This document shows positions 24,144 through 33,733 of a stretch of DNA of 64,000 nt, piece by piece (the first letter of the stretch is position 1; each line of letters begins with the position of its first letter). The stretch is from CAYSLA01 sp964431685 (GTDB lineage Bacteria > Armatimonadota > UBA5829). Under the pieces are notes generated by a model. The model searched no databases and was not told where the DNA came from. It worked only from the letters and a program-made list of their open reading frames with translations. The stretch lies in the NCBI GenBank assembly GCA_964431685.1, contig CAYSLA010000001.1:1-64000 (forward strand). Reading direction: 5' to 3'. Made by a program: the position numbers and the translations under genes.

Positions 24144-25772
24144 TTGACGGAATCCTCGACTAACACAATCGGGAAATACCAGATAGTTCGCGAGATTGCA
24201 AGATCCAATGACGTCGTCTACGAGGCCATTGATCCGAGCATAAGCCGGCGTGTTGCGGTAAAGGAACTTTGCATCCCGCCTAATCTGACCGGTGACGATA
24301 GGCGCGAGCGGATTGAAAGGTTCTGGCGAGAGGGCAAAGCGGCCGGCAGACTCAGTCACCCCAACATAGTCACGGTCTTTGAAGTGGGCAAGGATGGCGA
24401 CCGCTATTTCATAGCGATGGAACTGCTGGAAGGGCAGTCACTGCGCGATGTCCTGAAAGCACGCGGTGCGCTGCCTATACAGGATGCTGTGAACTACGCT
24501 CTGCAGATAAGCGAGGCTCTTTCATACGCCCACCGGAATGGGGTGATACACCGTGATATCAAGCCGGAGAATGTCCACGTATTGCCAGGCGGCCATATTA
24601 AGATCACAGACTTCGGTATTGCCCGTCTTATTGGCGAGGCGTCTATCACTCAGGATGGGCAGGTTTTCGGCACCCCCAGCTATATGTCACCGGAACAGGT
24701 ATCGGGCAAGTCGATTGACATTCGCAGTGATATCTTTTCGCTGGGAGTAGTGTTGTACGAGATGGTCGTCGGGAAGAAGCCTTTCATTGGAGACACTGTT
24801 GTAACGATAACTTACAACATAATGAATCTGGAAGCGCCGACTCCGGCCGGGGTGCCACCAAACGTGTCTACGGCGATTAGAAAGGCCATGGCCAAGGATC
24901 CCGCGGACAGGTTTTCCAGCGCGGACGATATGGCAGAAGCCCTGAGTAATGACAGCTTTAGCGATCCAGCGCATTTACTGCAGCCGACCGGCGTCACAGG
25001 TGGTTATGGTTCGCCGTCGCGAACGTATTCTGCTCCCGGGCCGCCCACCACTCTGCAGAATCAGTCCTACACTCCGTACGGAACCCCAATGCCGTCACCG
25101 TCTTCAGGAGGGTCCGCAGGGCCGTTCTCGTATCAGTCAACCCCGGTCACACCGCCCAAACCCATTCTAAGTGCTGAGACGCGACACACTCTCGGAATTG
25201 GGCTTCTCTCCATCGGTCTGCTCGGCATATTCCTGTTCGCCATCTGGGCACTCGGCCAGGCTTACAAAAGCTACATTAGCGCTGCGGGAGCTCCCGCAGC
25301 CGAAAACTATTATAATCAAGGAGTCGATCTGATGCGCCGAGGGCTGAGGCAGGAGGCTATCGGGCAATGGAAACAGGCTATGAGTGCTGCGCCCGAGTCG
25401 CGTTATGCCCAGATGGCCAACAACGAGATCTATGCGACCTATGTGGAGGATGCCGCCGAATCGATCAGACGCAACGACTATCAGTCCCTGGAAGCACGCG
25501 CCCAGGCTCTATTAGGAATGCGGCCCAAACAAGCCGAAGGGTACTACTACTTCGGTATGGTGTATGAGAAGAAGCAAGATTACGCAAATGCCGAAATGAT
25601 GTATAATATGGCAGTGCAGTACGGCGAGAACGACCAATATGCACAGGCGGCGAGGCTACGGCTTGAGGCAATCCCGCGGCCGCAGGGTACGCAGCCAGGT
25701 ACACAGCCGAGCAGCGCGCCGCCACAGCCGCCGGCTGGCAACATACCCTTTGCACCAGCCCAACCGGACTGA
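24144..25772 (+). CDS. Membrane-anchored Ser/Thr protein kinase with altered glycine loop
   Basis: A kinase of about 542 residues. The kinase domain (about 10-275) has VAVK (Lys40), IHRDIKPEN, DFGIAR, GTPSYMSPEQ and DIFSLGVVLYEM. The nucleotide-binding loop reads REIARSNDVVYEA and lacks the usual three glycines. After a proline/serine-rich linker there is one membrane helix (about 345-370). A C-terminal helical region with TPR-like repeats then lies outside the membrane if the usual topology holds. It is probably the writer for the FHA readers upstream, opposed by the PP2C eraser. TTG 24144 fits a weak AAGGA; TTG 24132 is also possible. Confidence 0.87.
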   Translation: MTESSTNTIGKYQIVREIARSNDVVYEAIDPSISRRVAVKELCIPPNLTGDDRRERIERFWREGKAAGRLSHPNIVTVFEVGKDGDRYFIAMELLEGQSLRDVLKARGALPIQDAVNYALQISEALSYAHRNGVIHRDIKPENVHVLPGGHIKITDFGIARLIGEASITQDGQVFGTPSYMSPEQVSGKSIDIRSDIFSLGVVLYEMVVGKKPFIGDTVVTITYNIMNLEAPTPAGVPPNVSTAIRKAMAKDPADRFSSADDMAEALSNDSFSDPAHLLQPTGVTGGYGSPSRTYSAPGPPTTLQNQSYTPYGTPMPSPSSGGSAGPFSYQSTPVTPPKPILSAETRHTLGIGLLSIGLLGIFLFAIWALGQAYKSYISAAGAPAAENYYNQGVDLMRRGLRQEAIGQWKQAMSAAPESRYAQMANNEIYATYVEDAAESIRRNDYQSLEARAQALLGMRPKQAEGYYYFGMVYEKKQDYANAEMMYNMAVQYGENDQYAQAARLRLEAIPRPQGTQPGTQPSSAPPQPPAGNIPFAPAQPD

Positions 25773-25796
25773 ACAGAAAGGCAGCAATACAAAGAT

Positions 25797-26912
25797 ATGA
25801 TCAGATTCGTAAGCACGTTCGCTCTAGTCGCGTGCCTCGCTTGCTCACTCTCAGAGGCCTCCGAAATACGCGCTGCGTGGGTAACTGCGTGGAACGCGGG
25901 CTTTCTGAATGAGGCACAGGCTGACGCTACAGTTGAGGCGGCGAGACGGGCTGGAGTTAAGGTTCTCTATATCCAGGTGCGCAAGAACGCAGACTCATAC
26001 TATGAGTCCGCTCTGGAGCCTGCCGGTGAAGGATATCGTTCAGGGTTTGACCCTCTGCGCTACGTGGTAGCAGCGGCACACGCAAAGGACATCGAGGTTC
26101 ACGCCTGGGTGAACGTGTTTCGCGTATGGACGGGCAAAGACCCTGCGGCTGCGTCCGCCGAACACGTACTCAGGCAGCATCCCGAATGGCTGAACAGAGA
26201 CTTCCGGGGAAGCGCCAGGGCGGCTGACGGGATGTTTCTCGATCCCGGAGCTCCCGGTGTGGCCGAATACATAGCGGAAGTAGTCAAAGACATAGTTGAT
26301 CGTTACGACGTAGACGGAATTCACTTGGATTATATCCGATACCCTGGCCGGGAATGGGGCTATTCTCCACCGGCGCTGGCCAGATATGCCGCTGATACCG
26401 GTGTCTCGGGTAGGCCCCAGCCATCGGACACACGCTGGGGTGACTGGCGGCGCTCACAGGTTACGCGAACTGTTCGACTGGTCAGGGATGCCGTGCACTC
26501 GTCTAAACCCGGTCTGCTGGTCTCCGCTGCCACCGTCTGCTGGGGTGACTACCGCGACGATCCGTGCAAATGGGAGTCCTACCAGAACGTATTCCAGGAC
26601 TGGTCAGGGTGGGTGAAGAGCGGACTTGTAGACGTAGTAGCTCCCATGAACTACCGCGCCGAAGCAACTAGTAAGGGCGCGACTGAATTCAGAAAGTGGG
26701 CTGCAGGATTCCGTAAGTGGATTACCGGGACACCGATATATGTCGGAATCGACGTGCAGAAGAACACCGTCGCTAGCGTCAAGCGCCAGCTTGAGGCCGC
26801 TCGCAAGCACGGTCTGGACGGCGTGTCGCTGTTTGCCTTCAATTCTGGGGCAAAACGAGACAGTCTGGTTTCTTCGCTCTCCATTCTAGGTGCGGAAGCC
26901 TCCGGATTGTAG
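25797..26912 (+). CDS. Secreted glycoside-hydrolase-like protein (GHL10 family)
   Basis: A protein of 371 residues with a signal peptide (1-22). Its TIM-barrel domain is of the GHL10/FenI type, recognisable by the IRAAWVTAWNAG opening, VHAWVNVFRVW and the GIHLDYIRYPG strand with its acidic residues. Members of this family are predicted to act on cell-wall or other surface polysaccharides, mostly without biochemical proof. It follows the kinase gene after 24 bases and probably belongs to the same transcript. That would link the signalling cluster to the envelope. The family call is firm; the substrate is unknown. Confidence 0.87.
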   Translation: MIRFVSTFALVACLACSLSEASEIRAAWVTAWNAGFLNEAQADATVEAARRAGVKVLYIQVRKNADSYYESALEPAGEGYRSGFDPLRYVVAAAHAKDIEVHAWVNVFRVWTGKDPAAASAEHVLRQHPEWLNRDFRGSARAADGMFLDPGAPGVAEYIAEVVKDIVDRYDVDGIHLDYIRYPGREWGYSPPALARYAADTGVSGRPQPSDTRWGDWRRSQVTRTVRLVRDAVHSSKPGLLVSAATVCWGDYRDDPCKWESYQNVFQDWSGWVKSGLVDVVAPMNYRAEATSKGATEFRKWAAGFRKWITGTPIYVGIDVQKNTVASVKRQLEAARKHGLDGVSLFAFNSGAKRDSLVSSLSILGAEASGL

Positions 26913-26977
26913 TCTGCAGTTCTGACGATCGGTATTGCCACGCCCTGCGCGCCCGCGTCCCAAGCCATGTCGCGCTC

Positions 26978-27007
26978 TTGAGCCTGGGAGGCGTTCTCTA
27001 GTATAAT
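26978..27007 (+). promoter_or_regulatory. Sigma-70-type promoter for galE-thrS
   Basis: TTGAGC (26978-26983), 18-base spacer, TATAAT (27002-27007). The predicted transcript starts near 27014, about 30 bases before the galE start codon. Confidence 0.7.
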
Positions 27008-27042
27008 GAACCTGCGACGTTCATTTGCATGGTGGAAACGAT

Positions 27043-28032
27043 TTGACTGTTCTGGTTACCGGCGGCTTGGGTTACGTAGGTTCTCACGCTGTCAAGAAGC
27101 TCGTGGAACGGGGCGAGGACGTTATATGCCTGGACAACCTCATATACGGGCATAAACAGGCCGCGTGCGGCAGCAGAGTTGTATTGGGAGACATTGGCGA
27201 CCGCGAAGTCCTGAGAGATGTTCTTGACTCACGGACGATTGACACGGTTATGCACTTCGCAGCGTTCGCCGCGGTTGGTGAGTCAGTTGAGCAGCCTGGG
27301 AGATACTATGACAATAACCTTTCTCGCGCGTTGGTTCTGTTGGAGTGCGCGATAGATGCCGGCGTGAAGCAGTTCATATTCTCTTCTACGGCGGCGGTCT
27401 TTGGCGAGCCGAGCTACACGCCTATCGACGAGAACCACCCGAAGAGCCCCACAAACCCGTATGGGGCATCCAAGCTGATGTTGGAGAGGGTGCTTGCAGA
27501 CTACCAGCGTGCTTACGGGATGCGCTCAATCTCTCTGCGCTACTTTAACGCCGCAGGCGCTGATCCTTCGGGTAAGATCGGGGAAGATCACCGACCTGAG
27601 CATCACCTGATTCCGCTTGTTTTTGCCGCAGCTATGGGTAAGCGCAAGGACATCAAGGTGTTTGGCACGGACTGGCCGACGCCGGACGGAACGTGTGTGC
27701 GTGACTATGTTCACGTGAATGACTTGGCGCAGGCACACCTGCGGGCACTCGATGCTCTGCGCAACGGCAAGCAGACTGATTGCTACAACCTCGGAAACGG
27801 AAGCGGATACTCCGTCCGAGAGGTCATCAACACCGTTGAGCAAGTCAGCGGGTTGCCGGTTACGTGTCTGCAGTCAGAGCGCAGGGCCGGCGACCCCGCT
27901 GTGCTTGTGGCAAGCTCGGGTAAGATATCACGGGAACTCGGGTGGAAGCCAGAGTTTCCTGAACTAACTAGAATAGTCGAGACCGCGTGGAACTGGCACA
28001 GAAACCATCCTGACGGATTTGACGAGGAGTAA
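27043..28032 (+). CDS. galE: UDP-glucose 4-epimerase
   Basis: A cytoplasmic short-chain dehydrogenase-type enzyme of 329 residues interconverting UDP-glucose and UDP-galactose. The NAD-binding motif GGLGYVGSH is at the N-terminus, and the catalytic SSTAAVFG and YGASKLMLE (Tyr-x3-Lys) motifs follow. The [16 protein letters not shown] segment is typical of GalE. TTG 27043 has GGTGGA 6 bases upstream, so it is preferred over the in-frame TTG at 27025. The galE stop and the thrS start region overlap or adjoin, suggesting a two-gene operon. Its product would feed the surface-sugar pathways at the right end of the window. Confidence 0.95.
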   Translation: MTVLVTGGLGYVGSHAVKKLVERGEDVICLDNLIYGHKQAACGSRVVLGDIGDREVLRDVLDSRTIDTVMHFAAFAAVGESVEQPGRYYDNNLSRALVLLECAIDAGVKQFIFSSTAAVFGEPSYTPIDENHPKSPTNPYGASKLMLERVLADYQRAYGMRSISLRYFNAAGADPSGKIGEDHRPEHHLIPLVFAAAMGKRKDIKVFGTDWPTPDGTCVRDYVHVNDLAQAHLRALDALRNGKQTDCYNLGNGSGYSVREVINTVEQVSGLPVTCLQSERRAGDPAVLVASSGKISRELGWKPEFPELTRIVETAWNWHRNHPDGFDEE

Positions 28033-28034
28033 TG

Positions 28035-29747
28035 ATGGCTGACATAAGCGTTCTGCGGCACTCAACGGCACACGTAATGGCGCACGCCGTGAAGAACCTC
28101 TTTCCCGAGGTGAAAATCGCGATTGGACCATCGATTGAGGATGGCTTCTACTATGATTTTGACGTCAACAAACCGTTCACTCCTGAGGATCTTGAAAAGA
28201 TATCGGAGGAGATGCACAGAATCGTGAAGTCCGGCGCGGCATTCGTTCGAAGAGAAGTTGACCGCGACGAAGCGCTGCAGCTCTTCAAGGATGAGCCGTA
28301 CAAACTGGAGTTGATACGAGAACTGCCAGACGGCGAGACTATCTCGGTCTACGACGAAGGCGGATTCCTGGACCTTTGCAGGGGACCTCACCTTGACAAG
28401 ACCAGTGACGTCAGGGTGTTCAGGCTTCTCAGTACGGCTGGCGCCTATTGGCGGGGCGACGAACACAATCGGATGCTTCAGCGCGTGTACGGTACCGCAT
28501 TTGAGACTGAGGAAGAACTCGGCAACCACATGCGGGTTCTGGAGGAAGCGGAAAAGCGCGACCATAGAAGAATTGGAAAAGACCTCGATCTCTTTTCGAT
28601 ACAGGAAGAAGCGGGGCCCGGTCTTGTGTTTTGGCATCCGAAAGGCGCGCTTGTTCGCAAGATGATTGAGGACTACTGGCGCGACCGACACCTTTCCGGC
28701 GGGTACGATCTGCTTTTTACCCCACACATTGCCAACCAGCAGCTCTGGCGCACCAGCGGTCACCTCGACTTCTTCACGGAGAACATGTACTCCGAGATGG
28801 ATGTTGATGGTCAGCCCTATCTTATCAAGCCTATGAACTGCCCGTTCCACCTGCTGATCTACAAATCCAGGGTGCGAAGCTATCGTGAACTGCCTATGCG
28901 CTGGGCCGAGCTGGGCACGGTATACCGATATGAGCGCTCTGGTGTCTTGCACGGGCTGATGCGAGTGCGAGGCTTCACACAGGACGATGCGCACATATTT
29001 TGCACGCGCGAACAACTGGATTCTGAGACAAAAAGAGTTCTCGAGTTTGTGCTGAGCATTCTGCGAAGGTTTGGATTTGACGAGTACCAGGTGTACCTCT
29101 CAACCAAGCCTGAGAAGGCCGTGGGTGATGATGAAGTGTGGAAGCAGGCCACTGAGTCTCTTCGCTCTGCGCTCGAAGACCAGGGACTGGATTATGAAGT
29201 GGACGAGGGTGGGGGAGCGTTCTACGGTCCAAAGATCGATGTCAAGATCAAGGATGCGATAGGCAGGTTCTGGCAGTGTTCCACAATCCAGGTGGACTTC
29301 AACGAGCCGGAGAGGTTCGACATCTCCTACATCGGACAGGATAACCAGCAGCACCGGCCAATAATGATACATCGTGCGCTGTTTGGCTCGCTCGAGCGGT
29401 TTATGGGCGTGCTGATAGAGCACTATGCCGGCGCATTTCCGCTGTGGCTTGCGCCTGTGCAGGCCGTTGTGCTTCCTATAGCCGACAGGCACGTGGAGTA
29501 CGGTGCGAAGGTCGTGGAGTCACTCAAGACGGCCGGTTACCGGGTGCACCTGGACGACCGCAACGAGAAGACGGGATACAAGATCCGCGAAGCGCAGATG
29601 CAGAAGATTCCGTATATGCTCGTTGTGGGCGACCGCGAGGCCGAGGCCGGGGCGGTGTCTGTCCGCTCCAGAGCCGAAGGAGACAAAGGCGCAATATCGC
29701 TCGACGACTTTGCCGCCATGCTCAAAGCGGAGCTGGCCGGCGAGTAG
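28035..29747 (+). CDS. thrS: Threonine-tRNA ligase lacking the TGS domain
   Basis: A class II aminoacyl-tRNA synthetase of 570 residues; most bacterial ThrRS are near 640. It begins directly with the editing domain ([13 protein letters not shown] with its HxxxH site, and [12 protein letters not shown]). The catalytic core follows ([36 protein letters not shown], zinc-site residues), then the anticodon-binding domain. The N-terminal TGS (N1) domain is absent. Upstream sequence is occupied by galE, so this is not a start-site error. ATG 28035 has GAGGAG 5 bases upstream; ATG 28032 overlaps the galE stop. Confidence 0.95.
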   Translation: MADISVLRHSTAHVMAHAVKNLFPEVKIAIGPSIEDGFYYDFDVNKPFTPEDLEKISEEMHRIVKSGAAFVRREVDRDEALQLFKDEPYKLELIRELPDGETISVYDEGGFLDLCRGPHLDKTSDVRVFRLLSTAGAYWRGDEHNRMLQRVYGTAFETEEELGNHMRVLEEAEKRDHRRIGKDLDLFSIQEEAGPGLVFWHPKGALVRKMIEDYWRDRHLSGGYDLLFTPHIANQQLWRTSGHLDFFTENMYSEMDVDGQPYLIKPMNCPFHLLIYKSRVRSYRELPMRWAELGTVYRYERSGVLHGLMRVRGFTQDDAHIFCTREQLDSETKRVLEFVLSILRRFGFDEYQVYLSTKPEKAVGDDEVWKQATESLRSALEDQGLDYEVDEGGGAFYGPKIDVKIKDAIGRFWQCSTIQVDFNEPERFDISYIGQDNQQHRPIMIHRALFGSLERFMGVLIEHYAGAFPLWLAPVQAVVLPIADRHVEYGAKVVESLKTAGYRVHLDDRNEKTGYKIREAQMQKIPYMLVVGDREAEAGAVSVRSRAEGDKGAISLDDFAAMLKAELAGE

Positions 29748-29766
29748 ACGCGCTTCTGATGCTCTG

Positions 29767-30261
29767 TTACTCCAGCGCCTCAGATTCTCCTCTATCCAGC
29801 ATATCGGTGTATATACCTGGTTCGGAATTGGGGATTTGGATGGCGCCGACGTGCCTGGCGTAGAAGTCTACCGGGCCCGCGCTGCCGATCACAGCATAGG
29901 CATAGCCCATCTCACGCATCGCGTGCATGCAAGCTATGAGTAAGGCTCGTCCGATGCCTCTGTCGCGAAAATCGGTCTGTACGCCTGTGGGTCCGAAGAA
30001 GTTCTTGCAGGTGCCCTCGTACGCAGCGAAACCAACGATTCTCTTGTCGTATGTGGCAATGTAGCATGTGGGCGGATGATTAGTAAATGTGTTGACTGCT
30101 TGGTCTGCCCAACCTTCGTCAAAGGTGTAGTGAACAAACCTGCGCACAATCGACAGCTCCATTGGCTTTGCTCTACGGACTATTATGCCGCACTCGTTAA
30201 GTCTTTCGAGCTCCTCGCGATAGTCAGGCAGTTTTTGCAGATCAACAAGCATATCTCCCAT
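29767..30261 (-). CDS. GNAT-family N-acetyltransferase
   Basis: A protein of 164 residues with a GNAT fold in its C-terminal 110 residues. The acetyl-CoA loop is DFRDRGIGRALLIACM, followed by the beta-5 YAVIGSAGPVDFYAR segment. The acceptor is unknown; these enzymes acetylate small molecules or protein termini. AAAGGGG precedes ATG 30261. It is convergent with thrS and divergent from the heme cluster, and appears to be a single-gene unit. Confidence 0.83.
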   Translation of the reverse strand: MGDMLVDLQKLPDYREELERLNECGIIVRRAKPMELSIVRRFVHYTFDEGWADQAVNTFTNHPPTCYIATYDKRIVGFAAYEGTCKNFFGPTGVQTDFRDRGIGRALLIACMHAMREMGYAYAVIGSAGPVDFYARHVGAIQIPNSEPGIYTDMLDRGESEALE

Positions 30262-30379
30262 TGCAGTGTCCCCTTTGTTCCACTCCTACTCCGTCCCTGC
30301 GAAACCGTTCGTTCTGTAGTATAGCGCAAATCGCCTGTTGATTCCTACCCGCAGTGGCCCGTTTCTTACTCGATACCGG

Positions 30380-30408
30380 TCGACATATGCGGACTGCTCT
30401 TGTATAAT
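30380..30408 (+). promoter_or_regulatory. Sigma-70-type promoter for the ahb-hem cluster
   Basis: TCGACA (30380-30385), 17-base spacer, TATAAT (30403-30408). Transcription would start near 30415, about 35 bases before ahbD, and could serve all tightly packed genes up to hemB. Confidence 0.7.
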
Positions 30409-30449
30409 GTGATCTAGATTGACGAGTCGTCATTGTCTCGGAGCAGTGG

Positions 30450-31589
30450 ATGGCCCTTCCGCACAGTACAAGCATTACTGATTGTGCCGCTGACCAGGTC
30501 AACGAACAGAACCTGTGTCCGGTTGGAGGTGCTCCAGACGGACCGAGGATGGTTTTCTGGGAGCTTACGGCGGCCTGCAATCTGAAGTGCGTGCACTGCC
30601 GCGCGTGCCCCGCTGAGCAGAGATCGCCCGACGAACTTAGCTTCGGAGAAAGCCAGAGACTTCTTCACGAGATCGCTTCCTGCTCCAAGTGCGCCGTCGT
30701 CTTGAGCGGAGGGGAGCCTCTTGTGCGGCCGGACGTATTCCGGCTCGCCGAGTATGGTAACAGCCTTGGCCTCAGAATGTTGCTGGCGACCAATGGAACT
30801 ACGGTCACCACGGATATCGCCCGGAAGATAGCGGATGCAGGCATAGCCCGCGTGAGTGTAAGCATAGACGGGGCCAACTCAGACTCTCATGATGCATTTC
30901 GGCGGGTTGATGGATCATTTGATGCGGCCTGGCAAGGCGTCGAATGTCTGAAAGCCGCTCACGTGCCTTATCAGATCAACACATCGGTTGCGAAGCACAA
31001 CATTGAGGAACTGCCAGACATTCTTGACCTGGTTACCCAGCGCGGAGCCATAGCCTGGCACCTGTTCCTGCTTGTGCCGACCGGTTGTGGTAAAGAAATC
31101 GCCGAAGACGAAATGATAGATCCGGCGGACTACGAGATGATTCTTCACTGGCTCTATCACAGATCAAAGAACGCGCCGATTGCCCTCAAGGCCACTTGCG
31201 CTCCACACTACTTCAGAGTGATGAGGCAGAATGCGAAGGCCGGAGGTGTCGTGCCTGCCTTTGAGACTCAAGGAATGGACGCTGTGACGAAAGGCTGCCT
31301 CGCTGGTTCAGGAGTGTGCTTTGTTTCTCACGTTGGTGAAGTCTATCCGTGCGGCTATCTTCCCGTCTCCGCGGGAAACGTTCGCAGGCAGTCATTCGAA
31401 GACATTTGGGAGAACGCAGAGGTGTTCCGTGTGCTGCGCGACGACCGCAATCTCGAAGGCAAGTGCGGGTATTGCGAATACCGGCGGGTCTGTATGGGCT
31501 GCCGCGCAAGAGCCTATGGCTGCACCGGCAACTACCTGGCACCCGAGCCCTATTGCGTGTATGAACCCGTGGCCCCGTCTGACAGGTGA
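30450..31589 (+). CDS. ahbD: AhbD-type heme synthase (radical SAM)
   Basis: A radical SAM/SPASM enzyme of 379 residues. Family members convert Fe-coproporphyrin III to heme by oxidative decarboxylation of two propionates. The core has CNLKCVHC in the typical FWELTAACNLKCVHCRA context and SGGEPLVRPD. The C-terminal cysteine-rich SPASM region (CGYCEYRRVCMGC, then further Cys) binds extra clusters. The neighbouring ahb genes make the assignment strong. GGAG lies 7 bases before ATG 30450. The stop overlaps the next start by 4 bases. Confidence 0.9.
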   Translation: MALPHSTSITDCAADQVNEQNLCPVGGAPDGPRMVFWELTAACNLKCVHCRACPAEQRSPDELSFGESQRLLHEIASCSKCAVVLSGGEPLVRPDVFRLAEYGNSLGLRMLLATNGTTVTTDIARKIADAGIARVSVSIDGANSDSHDAFRRVDGSFDAAWQGVECLKAAHVPYQINTSVAKHNIEELPDILDLVTQRGAIAWHLFLLVPTGCGKEIAEDEMIDPADYEMILHWLYHRSKNAPIALKATCAPHYFRVMRQNAKAGGVVPAFETQGMDAVTKGCLAGSGVCFVSHVGEVYPCGYLPVSAGNVRRQSFEDIWENAEVFRVLRDDRNLEGKCGYCEYRRVCMGCRARAYGCTGNYLAPEPYCVYEPVAPSDR

Positions 31590-32041
31590 GACTCGTGGAC
31601 GATATTGACAGGCGACTGCTGAGCACTATACAGACTGACTTTCCCCTATGTTCACATCCGTATGCCCAACTGGGAGAGAGATTGGGGATTTCAGAGAACG
31701 AAGCGCTGGGCAGGGTGCAAGCCTTGGCGGCATCTGGCGTAATACGCAGGGTCGGTCCTGCGTTTGACAGCGCGAGCCTGGGCCACTGCAGTACGCTTGT
31801 GGCTGCAAAGGTGCCCAGCACACGGCTTGAGGAAGTCGCCTGCATCATCAGCTCGTACAAAGAGGTAACCCACAACTACGGGCGCGATTTTGAGCACAAT
31901 CTGTGGTTTACGCTGGTGTGTGCGGACCAGTCGTTGCTGAAAAGCACCCTCGAGCGCATCAAGTCAGAAACCGGGATCCAAGATATGCATGCGTTGCCGG
32001 CGGAGCACGTGTACAAGATTAGGGTGGAGTTCAGCTTTTGA
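31586..32041 (+). CDS. ahbA: Siroheme decarboxylase subunit (AhbA/NirDLGH family, first copy)
   Basis: An Lrp/AsnC-like protein of 151 residues. It has an N-terminal winged-helix-like domain (about 5-60) and a RAM-like domain with VTHNYGRDFEHNLWFTLV. In the Ahb pathway two such subunits form siroheme decarboxylase, giving 12,18-didecarboxysiroheme. They are enzymes rather than regulators, as the position between two radical SAM heme enzymes supports. Which of the two is the A or B subunit is my judgement from general pattern and is less certain than the family. It starts with GTG inside the ahbD stop region and overlaps the next gene by 4 bases. Confidence 0.85.
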   Translation: MRLVDDIDRRLLSTIQTDFPLCSHPYAQLGERLGISENEALGRVQALAASGVIRRVGPAFDSASLGHCSTLVAAKVPSTRLEEVACIISSYKEVTHNYGRDFEHNLWFTLVCADQSLLKSTLERIKSETGIQDMHALPAEHVYKIRVEFSF

Positions 32042-32529
32042 TGACCGAAACGCAGAAGAGACTTATCAGGGTTCTGCAACACGGCATACCGCTTTCTGTC
32101 GAACCGTTTAGGGATATCGCACAACAGGTCGGAACTTCTGAAGATGACGTGCTTGAGCAACTTCGCGCCTGGAAATCCGATGGAACCATTCGCAGGTTCG
32201 GCGCAATATTGCGGCACCACAAGGCCGGATACACCGCAAACGCTATGGTCGTGTGGGACGTGCCTGACGAACTCGCCGCGACTTTTGGCGAGACCGCTGC
32301 GCAGCGGGCAAGCGTAAGTCACTGCTACCAGCGCCCGCGGTTTGAAGGTTTCTCCTATAACCTGTACACTATGATTCACGGCAGATCGCGTAAGGAGTGC
32401 GAGGAGACAGTCCGCGCTATCTCCCGAGCAACGGCAATAGACAGTTACAGAGTGCTGTATACAACCGCGGAGTTCAAGAAGAGCAGTCCTGCGTATTTCC
32501 TGGATGAAACGGGATCAGGAGACGGCTGA
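32038..32529 (+). CDS. ahbB: Siroheme decarboxylase subunit (second copy)
   Basis: A paralogue of the preceding gene, 163 residues. It has an HTH-like N-terminus, IRRFGAILRHHKAGY at the domain junction, and VSHCYQRP followed by NLYTMIHG in the C-terminal half. This version has the segments usually seen in the partner subunit of siroheme decarboxylase. The two proteins probably form a heterodimer. The ATGA overlap with the gene before indicates translational coupling, which suits fixed subunit stoichiometry. The A/B label is tentative. Confidence 0.85.
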   Translation: MMTETQKRLIRVLQHGIPLSVEPFRDIAQQVGTSEDDVLEQLRAWKSDGTIRRFGAILRHHKAGYTANAMVVWDVPDELAATFGETAAQRASVSHCYQRPRFEGFSYNLYTMIHGRSRKECEETVRAISRATAIDSYRVLYTTAEFKKSSPAYFLDETGSGDG

Positions 32530-32540
32530 GGATCTCATAA

Positions 32541-33728
32541 GTGATAGGCATTACCAAGCTATACTGTGGAACGGCTACTACCGGGGATGCACTTCGATAT
32601 GGTCGAGAAAGTGGAAAGCTACCTGCTCACCTGCTGCAATACTCGAGTGACAAGAAGCCAATAGTTGTCTGGAACAGCACACGAAAGTGCAACCTCAAAT
32701 GTATTCACTGTTACGCTGATTCTGACAGCGCAGACTACCCAAACGAGCTTTCTTTCTCCGAGGCTGAGGCTATGGTCAGAGATCTGGCGGAATTCGGCGT
32801 TCCGGTGTTGCTGTTTTCCGGAGGAGAACCATTTCTGCGGTCCGACATGTATGACCTAGCACGGCTGGCTCGTGAACTGGGCATCCGGCCGGTCATCTCG
32901 ACCAATGGCACGCTCATAACCGAAGAGGTTGCCCAGAGGATAAGGGATACGGGGTTTGGGTATGTAGGCATCAGTCTGGACGGCATAGGCAGTGGCAATG
33001 ACGCGTTCCGTGGCAAGAAAGGCGCCTTTGAAGAAGCAATGCGAGGCTTCGACAACTGCGTAGCCGTCGGTCAGAAGTGCGGGCTGCGGCTCACGCTTAC
33101 GCGGCACAACTACATGGAACTAGATGCAATTTTCGACTTCATAGAGGAGCACCGGATCAACCGAGCCTGTTTCTATCATCTGGTCTACACAGGCCGGGGC
33201 AGCAAGATGCAGGAGGATGACCTCACCCGCCAGGAATCTCGAAAAGCTGTTGACTTGATCATAGATCGGACCGCGGACTTCCATCGCCGCGGACTGGGTG
33301 TAGACATACTAACAGTGGACAACCATTGCGACGGGCCGTACCTCTATATGCGCATGCTCCGGGAGAAGTCACCGCGAGCGGAGGAAGTACTCGAGCTCCT
33401 GCGCTGGAACGGAGGCAACAGCTCCGGCGTCGGCATCGCAGACGTTGATAATGAGGGTAACGTTCACGCCGATCAGTTCTGGTGGCACCACTCATTTGGC
33501 AACGTCAGGCAACGCAGGTTCTCCGAAGTATGGACGGACACTTCCGACCCTTTGATGGCCGGTTTGAAGAATCGAAGGAATCTGCTCAAGGGCCGCTGCG
33601 CGGAATGCAAGTGGTTGGACATCTGCAACGGCAACTTCCGTGTCCGGGCAGAGGCAGTGTACCAAGACGTGTGGATGCCTGATCCCGCGTGCTATCTGAC
33701 TGACGAGGAGATAGGAATTGTGGGGTAG
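32541..33728 (+). CDS. ahbC: 12,18-didecarboxysiroheme deacetylase (radical SAM)
   Basis: A radical SAM enzyme of 395 residues close to AhbC/NirJ. It starts with the characteristic MIGITKLYCGT stretch. The cluster motif follows in WNSTRKCNLKCIHCYAD, then LLFSGGEPFLRSD. A SPASM-type cysteine region is at the C-terminus (CAECKWLDIC). AhbC removes two acetate side chains from didecarboxysiroheme to give Fe-coproporphyrin III, the substrate of AhbD. Start GTG 32541 has GAGGA 8 bases upstream. NirJ of heme d1 synthesis is a close relative, but no cd1 nitrite reductase gene is nearby and ahbD is present, so AhbC fits better. Confidence 0.9.
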   Translation: MIGITKLYCGTATTGDALRYGRESGKLPAHLLQYSSDKKPIVVWNSTRKCNLKCIHCYADSDSADYPNELSFSEAEAMVRDLAEFGVPVLLFSGGEPFLRSDMYDLARLARELGIRPVISTNGTLITEEVAQRIRDTGFGYVGISLDGIGSGNDAFRGKKGAFEEAMRGFDNCVAVGQKCGLRLTLTRHNYMELDAIFDFIEEHRINRACFYHLVYTGRGSKMQEDDLTRQESRKAVDLIIDRTADFHRRGLGVDILTVDNHCDGPYLYMRMLREKSPRAEEVLELLRWNGGNSSGVGIADVDNEGNVHADQFWWHHSFGNVRQRRFSEVWTDTSDPLMAGLKNRRNLLKGRCAECKWLDICNGNFRVRAEAVYQDVWMPDPACYLTDEEIGIVG

Positions 33729-33733
33729 GTTCT

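Noticed and set aside
17667..25772. FHA/kinase cluster called as a type VI secretion locus
   Set aside because: No TssB/C sheath, VgrG, Hcp, ClpV or baseplate gene is present; only regulator-type domains are shared.
28062..29015. A 317-codon open frame on the minus strand
   Set aside because: It is entirely antisense to thrS, whose motifs are unmistakable.
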